A stretch of DNA of 64,000 nt from Desulfosporosinus youngiae DSM 17734 (GTDB taxonomy: Bacteria > Bacillota > Desulfitobacteriia > Desulfitobacteriales > Desulfitobacteriaceae). The position numbers and the translations under genes are program-made. The notes beneath the pieces were generated by a model. It worked only from the letters and a program-made list of their open reading frames with translations, was not told the origin of the DNA and searched no databases. The stretch lies in the NCBI RefSeq assembly GCF_000244895.1, contig NZ_CM001441.1, positions 5,236,198-5,300,197 on the forward strand, in the 5' to 3' direction. Numbering within the stretch: position 1 is the first letter of the stretch; the number at the start of each line of letters is the position of its first letter. This document shows positions 17,241 through 26,711 of this stretch, in pieces.

Positions 17241-18401
17241 TTATTGAATTCCAGAGATTCCTTTTAAAAACCATTCGTAATTGCATTTTGCATTAAATAA
17301 ATCAATTTGCTTTTGTTTTACCGCATTTTCTTGGACCTGATAATTCGTAGTTGCATTATCCACTTCTAACTTTGAAATCATCCCTAGGCCCATTTTTAAT
17401 TGAGCTTCAGATAACTTTACTTTTTGATCTTCAAGACTCTGTTGTGCTAAACGAAGATCACTTTGTACATTAGCTATATTGTCAACCATAGTATAATAAC
17501 CCGTTTTTAAAGCTTCTTTTTGTAGATTAAGCTTTAAATTTGCATTCGTTAAATCATAATTCGCTTTTTTATATTGTTTGGAGGACATTCCATTATCCTT
17601 CTTAGCACGATCAAGGGCAGACTGCGCGATCACAATTTGCTGTTCCAGCAATTTGAGAGAATAACTATTCTCTAAAGCCTTCTCTAGATCGGCATCTTTG
17701 TCTTTTATGACAAAGTCTTCATCCGATGGGATACCTTCGATAACGATGATGTTTTCCTGATCATTTAGCATGGTTTTCAATTCACGCTCTATAGAGTCCT
17801 GTTGGAACTTCGTGCTTTGGAGTTTCGTCTGCATGTCAACTAACTTTGTCTCTAAATCATTAATGCTATTATGGGATACCAAGCCCAAGCTCTCCTGCAA
17901 TTGCATAGTAAATAGTTGTTTTTGAAGGTTATCAATTGCCATGGAAATATCGGCTGAGCCCAGCTTGGATTGGTTATAACCAATGAACTTACCTTCTGCT
18001 AAACGTATCTGGGAAACATTTTTAATTGAGGCGTTAAGATCAGCCATAGCCTCTAAAGTAGGCCGGTCGACTTGAGTTCTTTCCAGTTGCTTAAGTGTAT
18101 CGAGCAATATGCGTTTTTCCGCACCTAAACCAATAGCGGACCCTCCTCGGTCCCTTTCCTCATCGATATCCTCAAGCCCATCCTCGATCTCTCTAATATC
18201 TCTCTTAAGCGTAGAAAAGTCTAAATATGCTTTTAGTCTTTCATTCTCATTCATCTGAACCTCTAAGTTCTGTTCAGTAATGATAGTTTCAATGTCTTCG
18301 AAGTTTATCATTCTTGAACCTGTCGTGTCAGCAAAAGCCATAAGCGGTTGCCCTAAAATTAACATGGCGGATAATAATGATACCCCAACTAGCTTTTTCA
18401 T
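17241..18401 (-). CDS. TolC-family (outer membrane efflux-like) secreted protein
   Basis: 386 residues from the ATG at 18401, preceded by AAAGGATG; an in-frame start at 18419 is less likely. A clear signal peptide ends near AFA at about residues 22-25. The rest is almost entirely long amphipathic helices in two similar halves, the pattern of the TolC/OEP fold. The best-conserved part is near the C-terminus (AQQSLEDQKVKLSEAQLK, then LGMISKLEV). Monoderm Firmicutes often encode such proteins although they lack an outer membrane; a wall-spanning or S-layer-associated role is possible. It is not next to the RND pump. Confidence 0.72.
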   Translation of the reverse strand: MKKLVGVSLLSAMLILGQPLMAFADTTGSRMINFEDIETIITEQNLEVQMNENERLKAYLDFSTLKRDIREIEDGLEDIDEERDRGGSAIGLGAEKRILLDTLKQLERTQVDRPTLEAMADLNASIKNVSQIRLAEGKFIGYNQSKLGSADISMAIDNLQKQLFTMQLQESLGLVSHNSINDLETKLVDMQTKLQSTKFQQDSIERELKTMLNDQENIIVIEGIPSDEDFVIKDKDADLEKALENSYSLKLLEQQIVIAQSALDRAKKDNGMSSKQYKKANYDLTNANLKLNLQKEALKTGYYTMVDNIANVQSDLRLAQQSLEDQKVKLSEAQLKMGLGMISKLEVDNATTNYQVQENAVKQKQIDLFNAKCNYEWFLKGISGIQ

Positions 18402-18545
18402 ATGTAAACATCCTTTCATGATACCTATGTGCTTATTTTAGTTTACAAGTTTTGTGATGTCAATTTATAAGGGTTAGTTATTTTTTATTTCTATTCGTAA
18501 TCTCCCATAAGGCTATGGTATTTCTCCTGAGCTATTTATCAGTTG

Positions 18546-18590
18546 AATTCCATAAATTACTGTTACTAGGAATCCGTCATTTATGGGATT
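18546..18590. repeat. Inverted repeat between the TolC-like and lipoprotein genes
   Basis: Twelve-base arms AATTCCATAAAT and ATTTATGGGATT (one G-U) are spaced by 21 bases. On the plus strand they are followed by TTTTTG, but no plus-strand gene ends here. A regulatory or leader structure for the TolC-like gene is also possible. Confidence 0.4.
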
Positions 18591-18635
18591 TTTGTCATTT
18601 TAGTAGTCTTCCTGACTAAATATCAGTTTTTCGTA

Positions 18636-18670
18636 GAAAGAGCTCTTCACCCAAAGGCAAAGGCTCTTTC
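18636..18670 (-). terminator. Hairpin after the lipoprotein gene
   Basis: Arms GAAAGAGC and GCTCTTTC are separated by 19 bases, just after the stop at 18680 on the minus strand. The T-run is short, so this is a moderate candidate. Confidence 0.5.
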
Positions 18671-18679
18671 ATTAGTTAA

Positions 18680-19081
18680 CTATTTTAATGTGGCCTGCTT
18701 CAGTAGTTTTCCCTCTTTGGCAACAATGATATCTATCGTTCGATCGGGATACTTTTCTTTAATAACCTTACTGTACTTCTCTACAACTTGGTCTGGAGAT
18801 AACTCTTGCTCATTATTTATTTCTATATCAACATTTACGGCACGTTGTTCCCCTTCTACCACCTGAACCATAACACGCTCAATACCCTTTTCTGCTTCTA
18901 GCTGTTTCGTTAGGTCAGCATCACTCTCTAATTTATTAGTCGTCTGAGGTTTGTCTTCTTTTAATTCTGTTCCCAGATTGGGACCATTCTTCTCCTGAGT
19001 TGATTTCGACTCTGAACATCCTGTAACTAGAAAAATCGTCATTATTACAGCTATGACCGTCAACCATTTACGCTTAGACAT
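18680..19081 (-). CDS. Small lipoprotein of unknown function
   Basis: 133 residues. A signal ending in the lipobox LVTGC (Cys22) predicts a lipid-anchored protein. A low-complexity Lys/Glu/Asn/Thr linker (to about residue 50) leads to a small alpha/beta domain (about 55-133). That domain alternates short strands (MVQVVEG, VNVDIEI) with a helix (SPDQVVEKYSKVIKEKYP). It recalls small YhcN/YlaJ-type sporulation lipoproteins in layout, but I cannot assign it. It lies head-to-head with slpA, 570 bases apart. Confidence 0.65.
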   Translation of the reverse strand: MSKRKWLTVIAVIMTIFLVTGCSESKSTQEKNGPNLGTELKEDKPQTTNKLESDADLTKQLEAEKGIERVMVQVVEGEQRAVNVDIEINNEQELSPDQVVEKYSKVIKEKYPDRTIDIIVAKEGKLLKQATLK

Positions 19082-19652
19082 TGTTTATTTCCTCCTCTCT
19101 GATTTACATGGTAGATTCTAACAGATGTAGTCACGAATGTAAAGTTATGTCTCAAACCTAGCTAATGTTGCTTATATAGTTCCATTCTTTTTTCTTAAGA
19201 AATACTTACAAAGTTATGGATAAGTATGGATAACAGAGCATCTTGTTCCTTCGTAAAGATTTTTTCTACCTATAATATTATAATACCATTATTACTTCTA
19301 AGTTAAATTCAAGAATGTCAACCTAATGTAATTAATGGTAATATAACCAAAATGTTTGAAATGTAATTTATTGTTTAATATGTTAATCTCTATTTGTGGC
19401 GAGAAAATATTAACGCCAAAATCAAACTTTTATTCTTTTACTCCCTATGTTGCTCTAAAAAGTACCCACTGGGCTGATATATTTTCAGAGAAGGACGCTT
19501 CTGTTAAAATCCAGTGGAATATTTTTAGATAATGCGCAATGTCTAAACATTTAATTACTCAATAGGGAGGTGGGGGACGAAAGACGTCTCGCAGTAAAAC
19601 TTATAGTTATCAAATTAAAAAATTCCCAAAATTGAGAGGAGAAATTCACTAA
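19082..19652 (+). promoter_or_regulatory. Long AT-rich leader/promoter region of slpA
   Basis: No gene is seen. The region is AT-rich with several possible -10 boxes (for example TATAAT at 19271-19276) and none clearly paired with a -35. Its notable part is at 19511-19547: a stretch also present before slpB, including a 24-bp palindrome. About 105 bases of untranslated leader then separate it from the ATG, which has GAGAGGAG before it. Long, stable leaders are typical for highly expressed S-layer genes. Confidence 0.5.
19524..19547. promoter_or_regulatory. Palindromic element shared by both S-layer genes (slpA copy)
   Basis: Here the two half-sites are TTTAGATAATGC and GCAATGTCTAAA. The core TGCGCA and outer TTTAGA/TCTAAA are symmetric; two base pairs break symmetry. 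The same element, more perfect, lies before slpB at 31896-31919. Conservation stands out against flanks that differ between the two genes, which suggests a regulator site or core promoter part. Confidence 0.6.
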
Positions 19653-22600
19653 ATGAAGAGAACGAAAAAAGCCTTGGCTTCATTAGCAATCGCAGGTATG
19701 ACATTAAGCATGATTCCTTTTAATGTTTTCGCTGCTTCACCAGTTCCAACTCGTATTGCCGGTGTAACTGCTGAACAAACTGCTGTAAAAATCGCTGACC
19801 AAACTGGTTATACGGGTAAAGCAATTCTCGCATCCTCAACCTCTTACGGTATGGTTGATGCATTGACTGCTGGTCCTCTGGCTGCTTCCTTAAAAGCTCC
19901 TATATTATTGACCGGAGCTGGAGACATGCTGGATGCTGCTACCAAAGCTGAACTCACTAAACTCGCAGTTAAAACCGTCTATGTAACGAGCGGAACTGCT
20001 GTTATTAAACAAGGCGTTATCGATGAGTTAAAGGCCATGGATATCGAAGTTATTGAACTTGGCGGATTTGACCGTGCTGAAACGTCCGTCAACATCGCTA
20101 AGAAAATGACTGGAGTAAGCAAAGTTGCTATCGCTAACACCGTTCCAGACGCACTTTCTATCGCTTCAGTAGCATCAGCTGCTAATCAGCCGATCCTCTT
20201 AACTGACAAAGATGCGCTTCCTGCTAGCGTTGCTGACTACCTAGCAAGCGCTGGGGTTACAGCCAGTGATGTTATTGGTGGGACAGGCGTTATCAGTGAT
20301 GCAGTAGTAGCTGGACTCCCAGGCGCAACTCGTCACTTTGGTATGACTGCTTATGATACCAATAACCAAGTTATCCAAGACTTCGCAGCTGGACTTGAGT
20401 TTGACAATGTTTATGTTGCTAATGGCGTAACTGGTATCGATGCTCTTGCAGGTGCTCCACTTGCAGCTCAAACCAAATCCGCTATTGTCCTCACAGATGG
20501 AAAAACTGTTCCTGCTGCAGCTGCTTTCACATACAGCAAATCCTCTACTAGTAGTGTAGTTACCGCTCTCGGCGGTGAAGCTGTTGTTCCTGAGAGTGTA
20601 CGCGCTGGCGTTGCTGCTGGTGCAGTTACACCTGATTCGAATGAGCTGAAGATTGTATCTGTAAATGCACTTAACGATGCTAACAGCGTTCTCGAAATTT
20701 CATTCAGTAAGGCTATCACTAAGCTCGAAACATCAGATGTTGCAATTCAAAACTCTAACACATTAGCGCGCTATGGCGTCAAAAGTGTATTATTGTCTTC
20801 AAATGGTATGACAGCAACCGTTGAATTATATTCCCATGATGATGCTAACCAAGCAAATCCTGTACTTTCTTACGTTACTAATTATACCGTGACAGTAAAT
20901 GCTGATGGAACGAGTCTTAAGACTACATTCAACCGCCCTGCATATGTCAAGGAAAGAATTCTAGATGTTGACCCGAGTGGTCGTAAAATTCAAGTTGGAG
21001 CAGTAACAATCAATATTCCTAAAACTGTGAATTTTGATTATGCTGACGCGCTAGGCCGTAAAGCACGTGTATGGTATAACTCTTCCCGTGACATGGTAAA
21101 TATCGCATATGATGATGAAACAGTAGTTTCAGGTGGACTTGAAATTACTAAAAATCGAGCAGGTAGTAATTATGGAGAAATCAAAATTGACGGCACCAAA
21201 TACGATGTGGCTGAAACTGGCTTTAACTTCTATGTAAACGATTCAAGCACAACTTTCGGTAACGATGGCGATGAGTATGACTATGCTAGAGTGTTCTTTA
21301 ACAGTACCGGAGATGTTGAGCTAGTCCAAGCCTACATGTGGGATGATTATCTTATCGTTTCCGAAGTAGAGGAAACTGTAGCTGTCTCTTATGACGACAC
21401 TGAAATTAACCTTAAAGACTACCTCCTTGTTAAGGATGGCAAGCAAATCGCTGCTAGCGATCTAGATGAAGGCGACATCATTTACTTTGATGCTGATTCT
21501 AATGACGGAGATGGATTTGCGGTAGTTTACAACAATTCTGTTTCCGGTGAGATCGAAGATGTATTTAGCGCTGAAATCAGAATTGATGGAACAACCTATA
21601 ACTTTGCAGGTCTTAAGTATGGCAAGCCAACCCAATATCTAGATGGAGACGACTTTGAAGATGTTGACAGCGATGTAGCTGAAGAGTTCCAAGCTGGCGG
21701 AAGAGTTACATTGTTCTTAGACCATAAAGGCGATGCTATCTATCTTACTGGTGAGCAGGCTGCTGTGGCATCAAATAAAGCAGGTTTCCATTTAACTGAC
21801 GATGCAGTAATCTACTTTGCAAATAACGTAGATACTAGAGGAACAGTGGAGTTAGAAGGTGTTGATGGAGTAGGCGAAGAGCAATCCTACACCATCCGTA
21901 TCGATTCCCTAGACAATGTTACTGGAACCGATGGCAAGAAATATCAAGTAGATAAGTACTTCCCATCAAGCCCTGTCAGTACCGTTAAGATTAATAAGTT
22001 TGGACTAAATGCGGATCATGAAGTTGTTGCGTTGGATGCTAATAATCACGTAATTAAAGCTGATGGAACTGTTGATGCTAGTGGGACAACTTCTACCATT
22101 TGGAATAATGGTTATGGGATTATCGATCTTGATGATGCAGTAGACAACATTGTTATTGAGCTTAAGAAAAATGATAATGGCAAAGTTGTTGGTTTAGAAT
22201 TCATTACTGAGAACACATCATCAGCTCTTGGCGGTGATCCTTCAGTCAAATTGAGTGATAAGTTCATTTTAGGTTCTAAGCTGTTATCTAGTACTGTAGT
22301 ATTTGATGGGCATAATACTGGAGCATATGATCCAGATGCAGATGACATTACAGTAACTACTTGGGGAGATCTAAAAGATAAAGGCTTCAAGGTAGAGGAA
22401 GCTTCTTATTATGTGAATAGTAATAACGAAGTAAAATATCTGATTATCAAAGGAACAGATGCTGAAGATACTACTCCGGTCAATGCAGTCGTAACAAAAG
22501 TGTTACGTAACACTAAACTTGAAATCATTGAGTTGAATGTTTTAGTTGATGGTGTTAAGAAGACTTATACCGTGGATAAAGTTACGGACTCCGGTATCGT

Positions 22601-22916
22601 TAAAGGTTCCATTGTAGAGCTTCTAGTTAACGATGATAGCGGCATAGTTGCGGATATCAATGATAACGCACATCCGCGACTTGTTTCAGGTGTTGTCACA
22701 GATGTAGTAATTTCTACTCGTACAGTCCAAATCGATGGCACTGATTACACATTGGTATCTGACGGATCAGTAATCAATGCTAAAGATGTTAATGACATCT
22801 TAGTCAAAGCATTAAGAGATATTAAAGTCAATGATCGAGTAGAAGTCTCACTTGATGAGCAGGTACCAGGCGGTAGTCTCTTCATTGACCTTGTAAAAAT
22901 TATCCCAACTCCATGA
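19653..22916 (+). CDS. S-layer protein with three N-terminal CWB2 modules (slpA)
   Basis: 1087 residues. A signal peptide ends near VFA (residue 27). Three CWB2 modules follow (about 34-127, 137-223, 226-322), each with the PILLT-like strand and GG/GTAVI-like motif; in C. difficile such modules bind an anionic wall polymer. The remaining 760 residues are beta-rich and very acidic (for example DGDDFEDVDSDVAEE), with repeated short strands like Ig-type S-layer domains. Size, signal, acidity and long leader fit the main S-layer subunit. A paralogue of about 88-93% DNA identity in the segments compared lies inverted at 27912-31781. It lacks that paralogue's 200-residue C-terminal tail. Confidence 0.85.
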   Translation: MKRTKKALASLAIAGMTLSMIPFNVFAASPVPTRIAGVTAEQTAVKIADQTGYTGKAILASSTSYGMVDALTAGPLAASLKAPILLTGAGDMLDAATKAELTKLAVKTVYVTSGTAVIKQGVIDELKAMDIEVIELGGFDRAETSVNIAKKMTGVSKVAIANTVPDALSIASVASAANQPILLTDKDALPASVADYLASAGVTASDVIGGTGVISDAVVAGLPGATRHFGMTAYDTNNQVIQDFAAGLEFDNVYVANGVTGIDALAGAPLAAQTKSAIVLTDGKTVPAAAAFTYSKSSTSSVVTALGGEAVVPESVRAGVAAGAVTPDSNELKIVSVNALNDANSVLEISFSKAITKLETSDVAIQNSNTLARYGVKSVLLSSNGMTATVELYSHDDANQANPVLSYVTNYTVTVNADGTSLKTTFNRPAYVKERILDVDPSGRKIQVGAVTINIPKTVNFDYADALGRKARVWYNSSRDMVNIAYDDETVVSGGLEITKNRAGSNYGEIKIDGTKYDVAETGFNFYVNDSSTTFGNDGDEYDYARVFFNSTGDVELVQAYMWDDYLIVSEVEETVAVSYDDTEINLKDYLLVKDGKQIAASDLDEGDIIYFDADSNDGDGFAVVYNNSVSGEIEDVFSAEIRIDGTTYNFAGLKYGKPTQYLDGDDFEDVDSDVAEEFQAGGRVTLFLDHKGDAIYLTGEQAAVASNKAGFHLTDDAVIYFANNVDTRGTVELEGVDGVGEEQSYTIRIDSLDNVTGTDGKKYQVDKYFPSSPVSTVKINKFGLNADHEVVALDANNHVIKADGTVDASGTTSTIWNNGYGIIDLDDAVDNIVIELKKNDNGKVVGLEFITENTSSALGGDPSVKLSDKFILGSKLLSSTVVFDGHNTGAYDPDADDITVTTWGDLKDKGFKVEEASYYVNSNNEVKYLIIKGTDAEDTTPVNAVVTKVLRNTKLEIIELNVLVDGVKKTYTVDKVTDSGIVKGSIVELLVNDDSGIVADINDNAHPRLVSGVVTDVVISTRTVQIDGTDYTLVSDGSVINAKDVNDILVKALRDIKVNDRVEVSLDEQVPGGSLFIDLVKIIPTP

Positions 22917-23058
22917 ATATAAATTATTTTGTGTAAATGGAAATTCTACTTGAAAAAAACTTGGTTAAACTATAGGTGGCCCTTATCAATTGTGGAGGAT
23001 AAGGCTATGCTGGAGCGCAACCTGAGCATCTAAATTGGGTTCTGCCACAAAGAGAATT

Positions 23059-23078
23059 GGGGACCAGCAATGGTTCCC
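23059..23078 (+). terminator. Terminator after slpA
   Basis: Arms GGGGACCA and TGGTTCCC close a GCAA tetraloop (GNRA type, very stable) and are followed by TTTCTTATTTTCTTT. It lies 143 bases after the slpA stop. Confidence 0.7.
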
Positions 23079-23176
23079 TTTCTTATTTTCTTTGCAGAAT
23101 AAAGCGTAAAGCTCTGGGGCGAACCTCCAAAAAACTATATGACTAGTAAGCGGTGGAACAAATAGCGTGGCATAAA

Positions 23177-23219
23177 AAATTCGCCCAAATCTTCAGTCAA
23201 TGAAAATCTGAGCGAATTT
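23177..23219. terminator. Strong bidirectional hairpin at the edge of the IS66 remnant
   Basis: Nineteen-base arms (23177-23195 and 23201-23219) pair with only three G-U pairs around the loop GTCAA. It lies just inside the left end of the old IS66 element, after the small broken ORF. Confidence 0.7.
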
Positions 23220-23226
23220 ATCGTCA

Positions 23227-23474
23227 TTAGAAAAATCCTTCACTTGCAACATCCTTGATGTATTTATACTGCTTGCGGATCAACCTCTTGAATTGGTCAT
23301 CCGATAAATCATCGTACTTATTGGTTCCTTCTTCTACTAGATTCTCGGACCATCTTCCGATAGCGCTTTTTCTATCTCATAGGGAAAGTCCAGCCAATAA
23401 CTTATGCAATCGATTTCTGCATCTAAAAACGATTTCGTCATATCCATTATGTAGTTAATATTCGTCATCGCCAT
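23227..23474 (-). pseudogene. Broken small ORF downstream of the decayed IS66 transposase
   Basis: Reading starts at ATG 23474 (MAMTNINYIMDM...) and runs into a stop after FPYEIEKALSEDGPRI. Shifting frame near base 23345 restores a sensible continuation (NLVEEGTNKYDDLSDDQF... ending KDVASEGFF) to a stop at 23227. The whole would be about 80 residues, helical and charged. It starts 6 bases after the transposase fragment, so it was probably an accessory gene of the old element or of its relatives. Its function is unknown. Confidence 0.5.
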
Positions 23475-23479
23475 CCTAC

Positions 23480-24511
23480 TTATTTTCCTTCCTCAGCTTC
23501 CTTATTGGTTTCTTCGCATAACAGAATTCCGGCAACGAATCCGCCCAAGGCATGAAGCCTTCTAAATGACTCTGGCTTATTATAAAAATCAAGATTGAGC
23601 AGATTTCTAAATATATAGACTAGATATTCATAAGGGTCCAAGCCATTGGCTTTAGCAGTTTCTATGATGCTAACAAGTGCACTTGCTTCGGCACCCTGTG
23701 GGGTGTCGGAGAAGAGGAAGTTCTTTCGTGCTAAAGCTACAGCTCTTATTGAATTCTCACTCATATTATTTGAGATAGAATACGCCCATCCGACAGAAAG
23801 TTTTGTAAAGCTCTCCCTATGGTTCAGTGTATATCTGATGGCTTTCTTTAACGGTTCTTGATGGGTATTCACATTTTCGGCCCACGCGAAAAAGGCATTC
23901 AGAACAGGAATACTCTGTTCTAGACGCTTCCGTTTACGCTCCTTATGCGGAAGCTCTTTCCATTCCTTATTCAAGCTTAAAGATCTTAATCATAAGTAAG
24001 CAGCTTTTCGCGCATTCTTTCACACATTGGCTTCAGCCAGGCGGAAGCACACTGAATCACCCAGTTTGACATCATTGATCGGGTTAAGGCTATGCCCATA
24101 CGCAGCCCCCTTCTCCTGACGTAAAGTGGAACCGTTAAGGCATATTTTTGGTACATAATCCATGTCCACGCTTGTTGCGGAAGCAAGGGACCGTGGCATG
24201 ACGGGCACCGGAACGGGTGCTTTCTTAAAGACGGTATCGGGATAGTCTTCAATCACAAGAAGAAAAAGCACCAACGCAAATAGTAAAAGCACACTCTGGT
24301 TTTCATCAAAAAGATAGAGTTGCTCGTCACTATTGGGTGTTCTTTCGCTAGACGCGCCAAAACGCTGTTTGGCTGCCTGCAGAAGCGCCTGAGTCGAAGC
24401 TTCCACGTTATGTTCCAAAATTTCTATGCGTTTTTGTTTTAGTTCATTCTCTTCGCGAAGCTTCTTTTCTGATTCTTTGAGTTTAGAAAGCTCCTGCTCA
24501 AGGTAGATCAT
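23480..24511 (-). pseudogene. Decayed IS66 transposase (tnpC)
   Basis: Three fragments in different frames make up a shortened IS66 large transposase. The N-terminal part (from 24511) has the leucine-rich helical start and LYLFDE. A middle part (about 24252-23986) has WIMYQKYALTVPLY and SNWVIQCA. A C-terminal part (23974-23480) has SNNMSENSIRAVALARKNFLFS and AKANGLDPYEYL. The segment with the first catalytic acidic residues, seen in the intact copy as LHADETPVQVL, is missing. Frameshifts plus this deletion make it inactive. Confidence 0.8.
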
Positions 24512-24617
24512 TATCCGTCTTTACCCCTTTAAATCTTATCTTTTTTATACCGAAAATGCCTGAATGTTGCGATATTCAGTAATTTCAGGCATAAATAATG
24601 CTAGTTTCATGGTTGGA

Positions 24618-24956
24618 TCATAGCTTTCGCAGAACCTTTACCAGTTCTTCTAAGGTTACAGGATTAAAACCATCGGGTATGCCGATGCAATAGTCTCCAA
24701 ACGATAAGGAAAATTCCGCCTTGAGCGGCGTCGTTTCTTTCACACCGTTTTCACGTTTAGGGAGCAGAACCACTACCGCAAAGGGATTATCTCCTGTCTC
24801 TTTCTGTTCTTGAAGTTTAAACTTTCTGGCCCAATAATGATAAGCGGTTTTCTTCAGCCCGTTTTGAACACACCAAGCTTGGATACTAAGTCCACTTTGT
24901 CCGCATTCTTCAATGCGGTCTCTCCAAAGTTGTTCTTGGGCTAAATCTCTAGCCAT
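24618..24956 (-). CDS. tnpA: IS66 accessory protein TnpA of the decayed element
   Basis: 112 residues with the helix-turn-helix layout of IS66 Orf1 (QLWRDRIEECGQSGLSIQAW, CVQNGLKKTAYHYWARKFKL). It matches the N-terminal plan of the intact copy at 27064-27438. The frame is whole, but the tnpB gene expected after it is absent: only about 105 bases separate it from the transposase remnant. It is therefore a leftover of a dead element and probably has no function. Confidence 0.75.
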   Translation of the reverse strand: MARDLAQEQLWRDRIEECGQSGLSIQAWCVQNGLKKTAYHYWARKFKLQEQKETGDNPFAVVVLLPKRENGVKETTPLKAEFSLSFGDYCIGIPDGFNPVTLEELVKVLRKL

Positions 24957-25015
24957 AATAAAACCTCCTGGCTTCCAATATTCCTGTTAACAGGATACCA
25001 AAAGACAGAAGGTTT

Positions 25016-25023
25016 TTTCGAGC
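25016..25023. repeat. Left target-site duplication of the IS66
   Basis: TTTCGAGC directly precedes the left terminal repeat. The identical octamer follows the right terminal repeat at 27551-27558. Confidence 0.92.
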
Positions 25024-25087
25024 GTAAGCGTCAAATAAGTCGGTGGATAGAAAAAGGGCAAAAACCAGTATAAACTAAGTTTTTGCC

Positions 25088-26626
25088 CTATTTGCAAACA
25101 GCCTGTACGTCTGGACTCCACGGCAGATAATCTTCAAGAAATTCAGGGTATTGACCAAACTGCACACCGGGTAACTCTCTGAAAATGAAACAAAGATATT
25201 TATAGGGATTCAGACCATTGGCCTTAGCACTTTCAATCATGCTGTAAACAGCTGCACTGGAGGTTGCTCCTTTCGGGCTTCCGCTGAATAACCAATTTTT
25301 ACGTCCGATCGTGAAGGGGCGAATACTGTTTTCTGCCAAGTTGTTGGAGAGGGAGCAGTTTCCATCCTTCAGATAATTCATCAATTCCTGCTTATGGTTT
25401 ACCGCGTAATTTAGGGCTTCCCCCAATTTAGATTTAGGGAGAACCTTGTTCCTGTGGAAATCCACCCATGTCCAAAAGGCCTCCAAAACAGGTTGCTCCT
25501 GCTTCAGACGCTCGGTTTGTCGCACTTCTCTTGAACACCCTTCGAGAGCCTTCTCTTTCTCAAAGAGCTCATTACAGAATCGAATTCCATCACTTGCCAA
25601 GGTAGCTTCCGGACTATGGATATCTTTGGGCAAGGCATCGACGAAGTTCCTGCGAACATGGGCCCAACATAGGCATCTCGTAATTCCCTCTACCTTTTGG
25701 TAACCTGAGTAGGCGTCCGTGTGGAGGTACCCCTTAAATCCTTTGAGGAATTTCTGAGGGTATTTACCACTCCTGCCCGGTTGGTATTCAAAAATCCGGA
25801 TGGGATGCTCACAGTGTTTGCCCGTACTGTAGATCCACATGTAGGAATCCGTGGTGTTTTTTCGGCCCTCTTCGTTAAGAACTTGAACTGGAGTTTCATC
25901 AGCGTGTAGGTAATTCTCCGCCAAGAGCTTCTGGTGCATCCGCTGCAAAAGCAGGGTCAGCCAGTCTCGGGCTGCGACCATGATCCAATTGGCCATGGTG
26001 GCACGACTTAATTCAACGCCCAGCGTCTTCCACTCTTTTTCCTGACGGTAAAGAGGAAGGGCGTTGACAAATTTCTGATGCATCACCCAAGCTACCGTAG
26101 AAGGAGAGGCCATGGAATGTTGAATTACCGGCGAAGGTACGGGTGCTTTCTCCATGTAGGGCAAGCCATTCTTACGACAGCTGCGGCATTCGAACGTTTC
26201 ACGGTAAAGATCAATCACCCTGACTTTTGCAGGGATAAACTCAATTTCGGTGCGCATGAACTCTTCTCCTACTGAGACCAACGTCGTCTGACATTCTTCG
26301 CAGAACCGGTCATCTTCTAATAGAGTACAGAGCCGTTTTTCATGGGGAAGATCTTTCAAAAGTTCCTTGCGTTGACCGTTAAATTTCTTTCGCCGGTAAC
26401 CCTCGACTTGCTTGAGGTCTGGTTCTACAGCCTTGGGGTTAGACTCCGTTTCTGCTTCATCAAAAAGAGACATCTGTCCTAGGTCAAGGACGGATGTCTT
26501 CTCAGAGCTTCGACCAAAGAGTTTACGAGTCAGATGCTGAATGGTTTCATGAAGAAGTTTGTTTTCCTTCTCCAGTTCGGTGATGCGATGTTCAAGTGTC
26601 TTTATCGATTCCACTTCACTCATCAA
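25088..26626 (-). CDS. tnpC: IS66 family transposase TnpC
   Basis: 512 residues, full length. An N-terminal leucine-rich helix (about 10-50) and the segment ending FGRSSE come first. A zinc-finger-like region follows with CEECQ and CRSCRK (about 115-160). Then the DDE core starts with LHADETPVQV, followed by TDAYSGY and, near the C-terminus, SNNLAENSIRPFTIGRKNWLFS with its Glu. The family C-terminal segment ANGLNPYKYL follows. It catalyses cut and strand transfer of the element. No frameshift is seen, so it should be active. It is 85 bases after tnpB. Confidence 0.95.
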   Translation of the reverse strand: MMSEVESIKTLEHRITELEKENKLLHETIQHLTRKLFGRSSEKTSVLDLGQMSLFDEAETESNPKAVEPDLKQVEGYRRKKFNGQRKELLKDLPHEKRLCTLLEDDRFCEECQTTLVSVGEEFMRTEIEFIPAKVRVIDLYRETFECRSCRKNGLPYMEKAPVPSPVIQHSMASPSTVAWVMHQKFVNALPLYRQEKEWKTLGVELSRATMANWIMVAARDWLTLLLQRMHQKLLAENYLHADETPVQVLNEEGRKNTTDSYMWIYSTGKHCEHPIRIFEYQPGRSGKYPQKFLKGFKGYLHTDAYSGYQKVEGITRCLCWAHVRRNFVDALPKDIHSPEATLASDGIRFCNELFEKEKALEGCSREVRQTERLKQEQPVLEAFWTWVDFHRNKVLPKSKLGEALNYAVNHKQELMNYLKDGNCSLSNNLAENSIRPFTIGRKNWLFSGSPKGATSSAAVYSMIESAKANGLNPYKYLCFIFRELPGVQFGQYPEFLEDYLPWSPDVQAVCK

Positions 26627-26711
26627 CCCTAAATCCTTTGCGTTTATTACTACATTTATTGTAACATAAAAACGCCGGAAATTCCAGTAACCATGCTGGT
26701 TTTGGCCGTTT

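Noticed and set aside
17051-17296. 81-codon plus-strand frame
   Set aside because: No ribosome binding site, overlaps the end of the TolC-like gene, and composition is not protein-like.
19271-19276. TATAAT as the slpA promoter
   Set aside because: No -35 box at proper spacing, and it lies far (about 380 bases) upstream, outside the part shared with slpB.
23255-23458. 67-codon plus-strand frame
   Set aside because: It lies opposite a frameshifted minus-strand ORF that makes better sense as coding.
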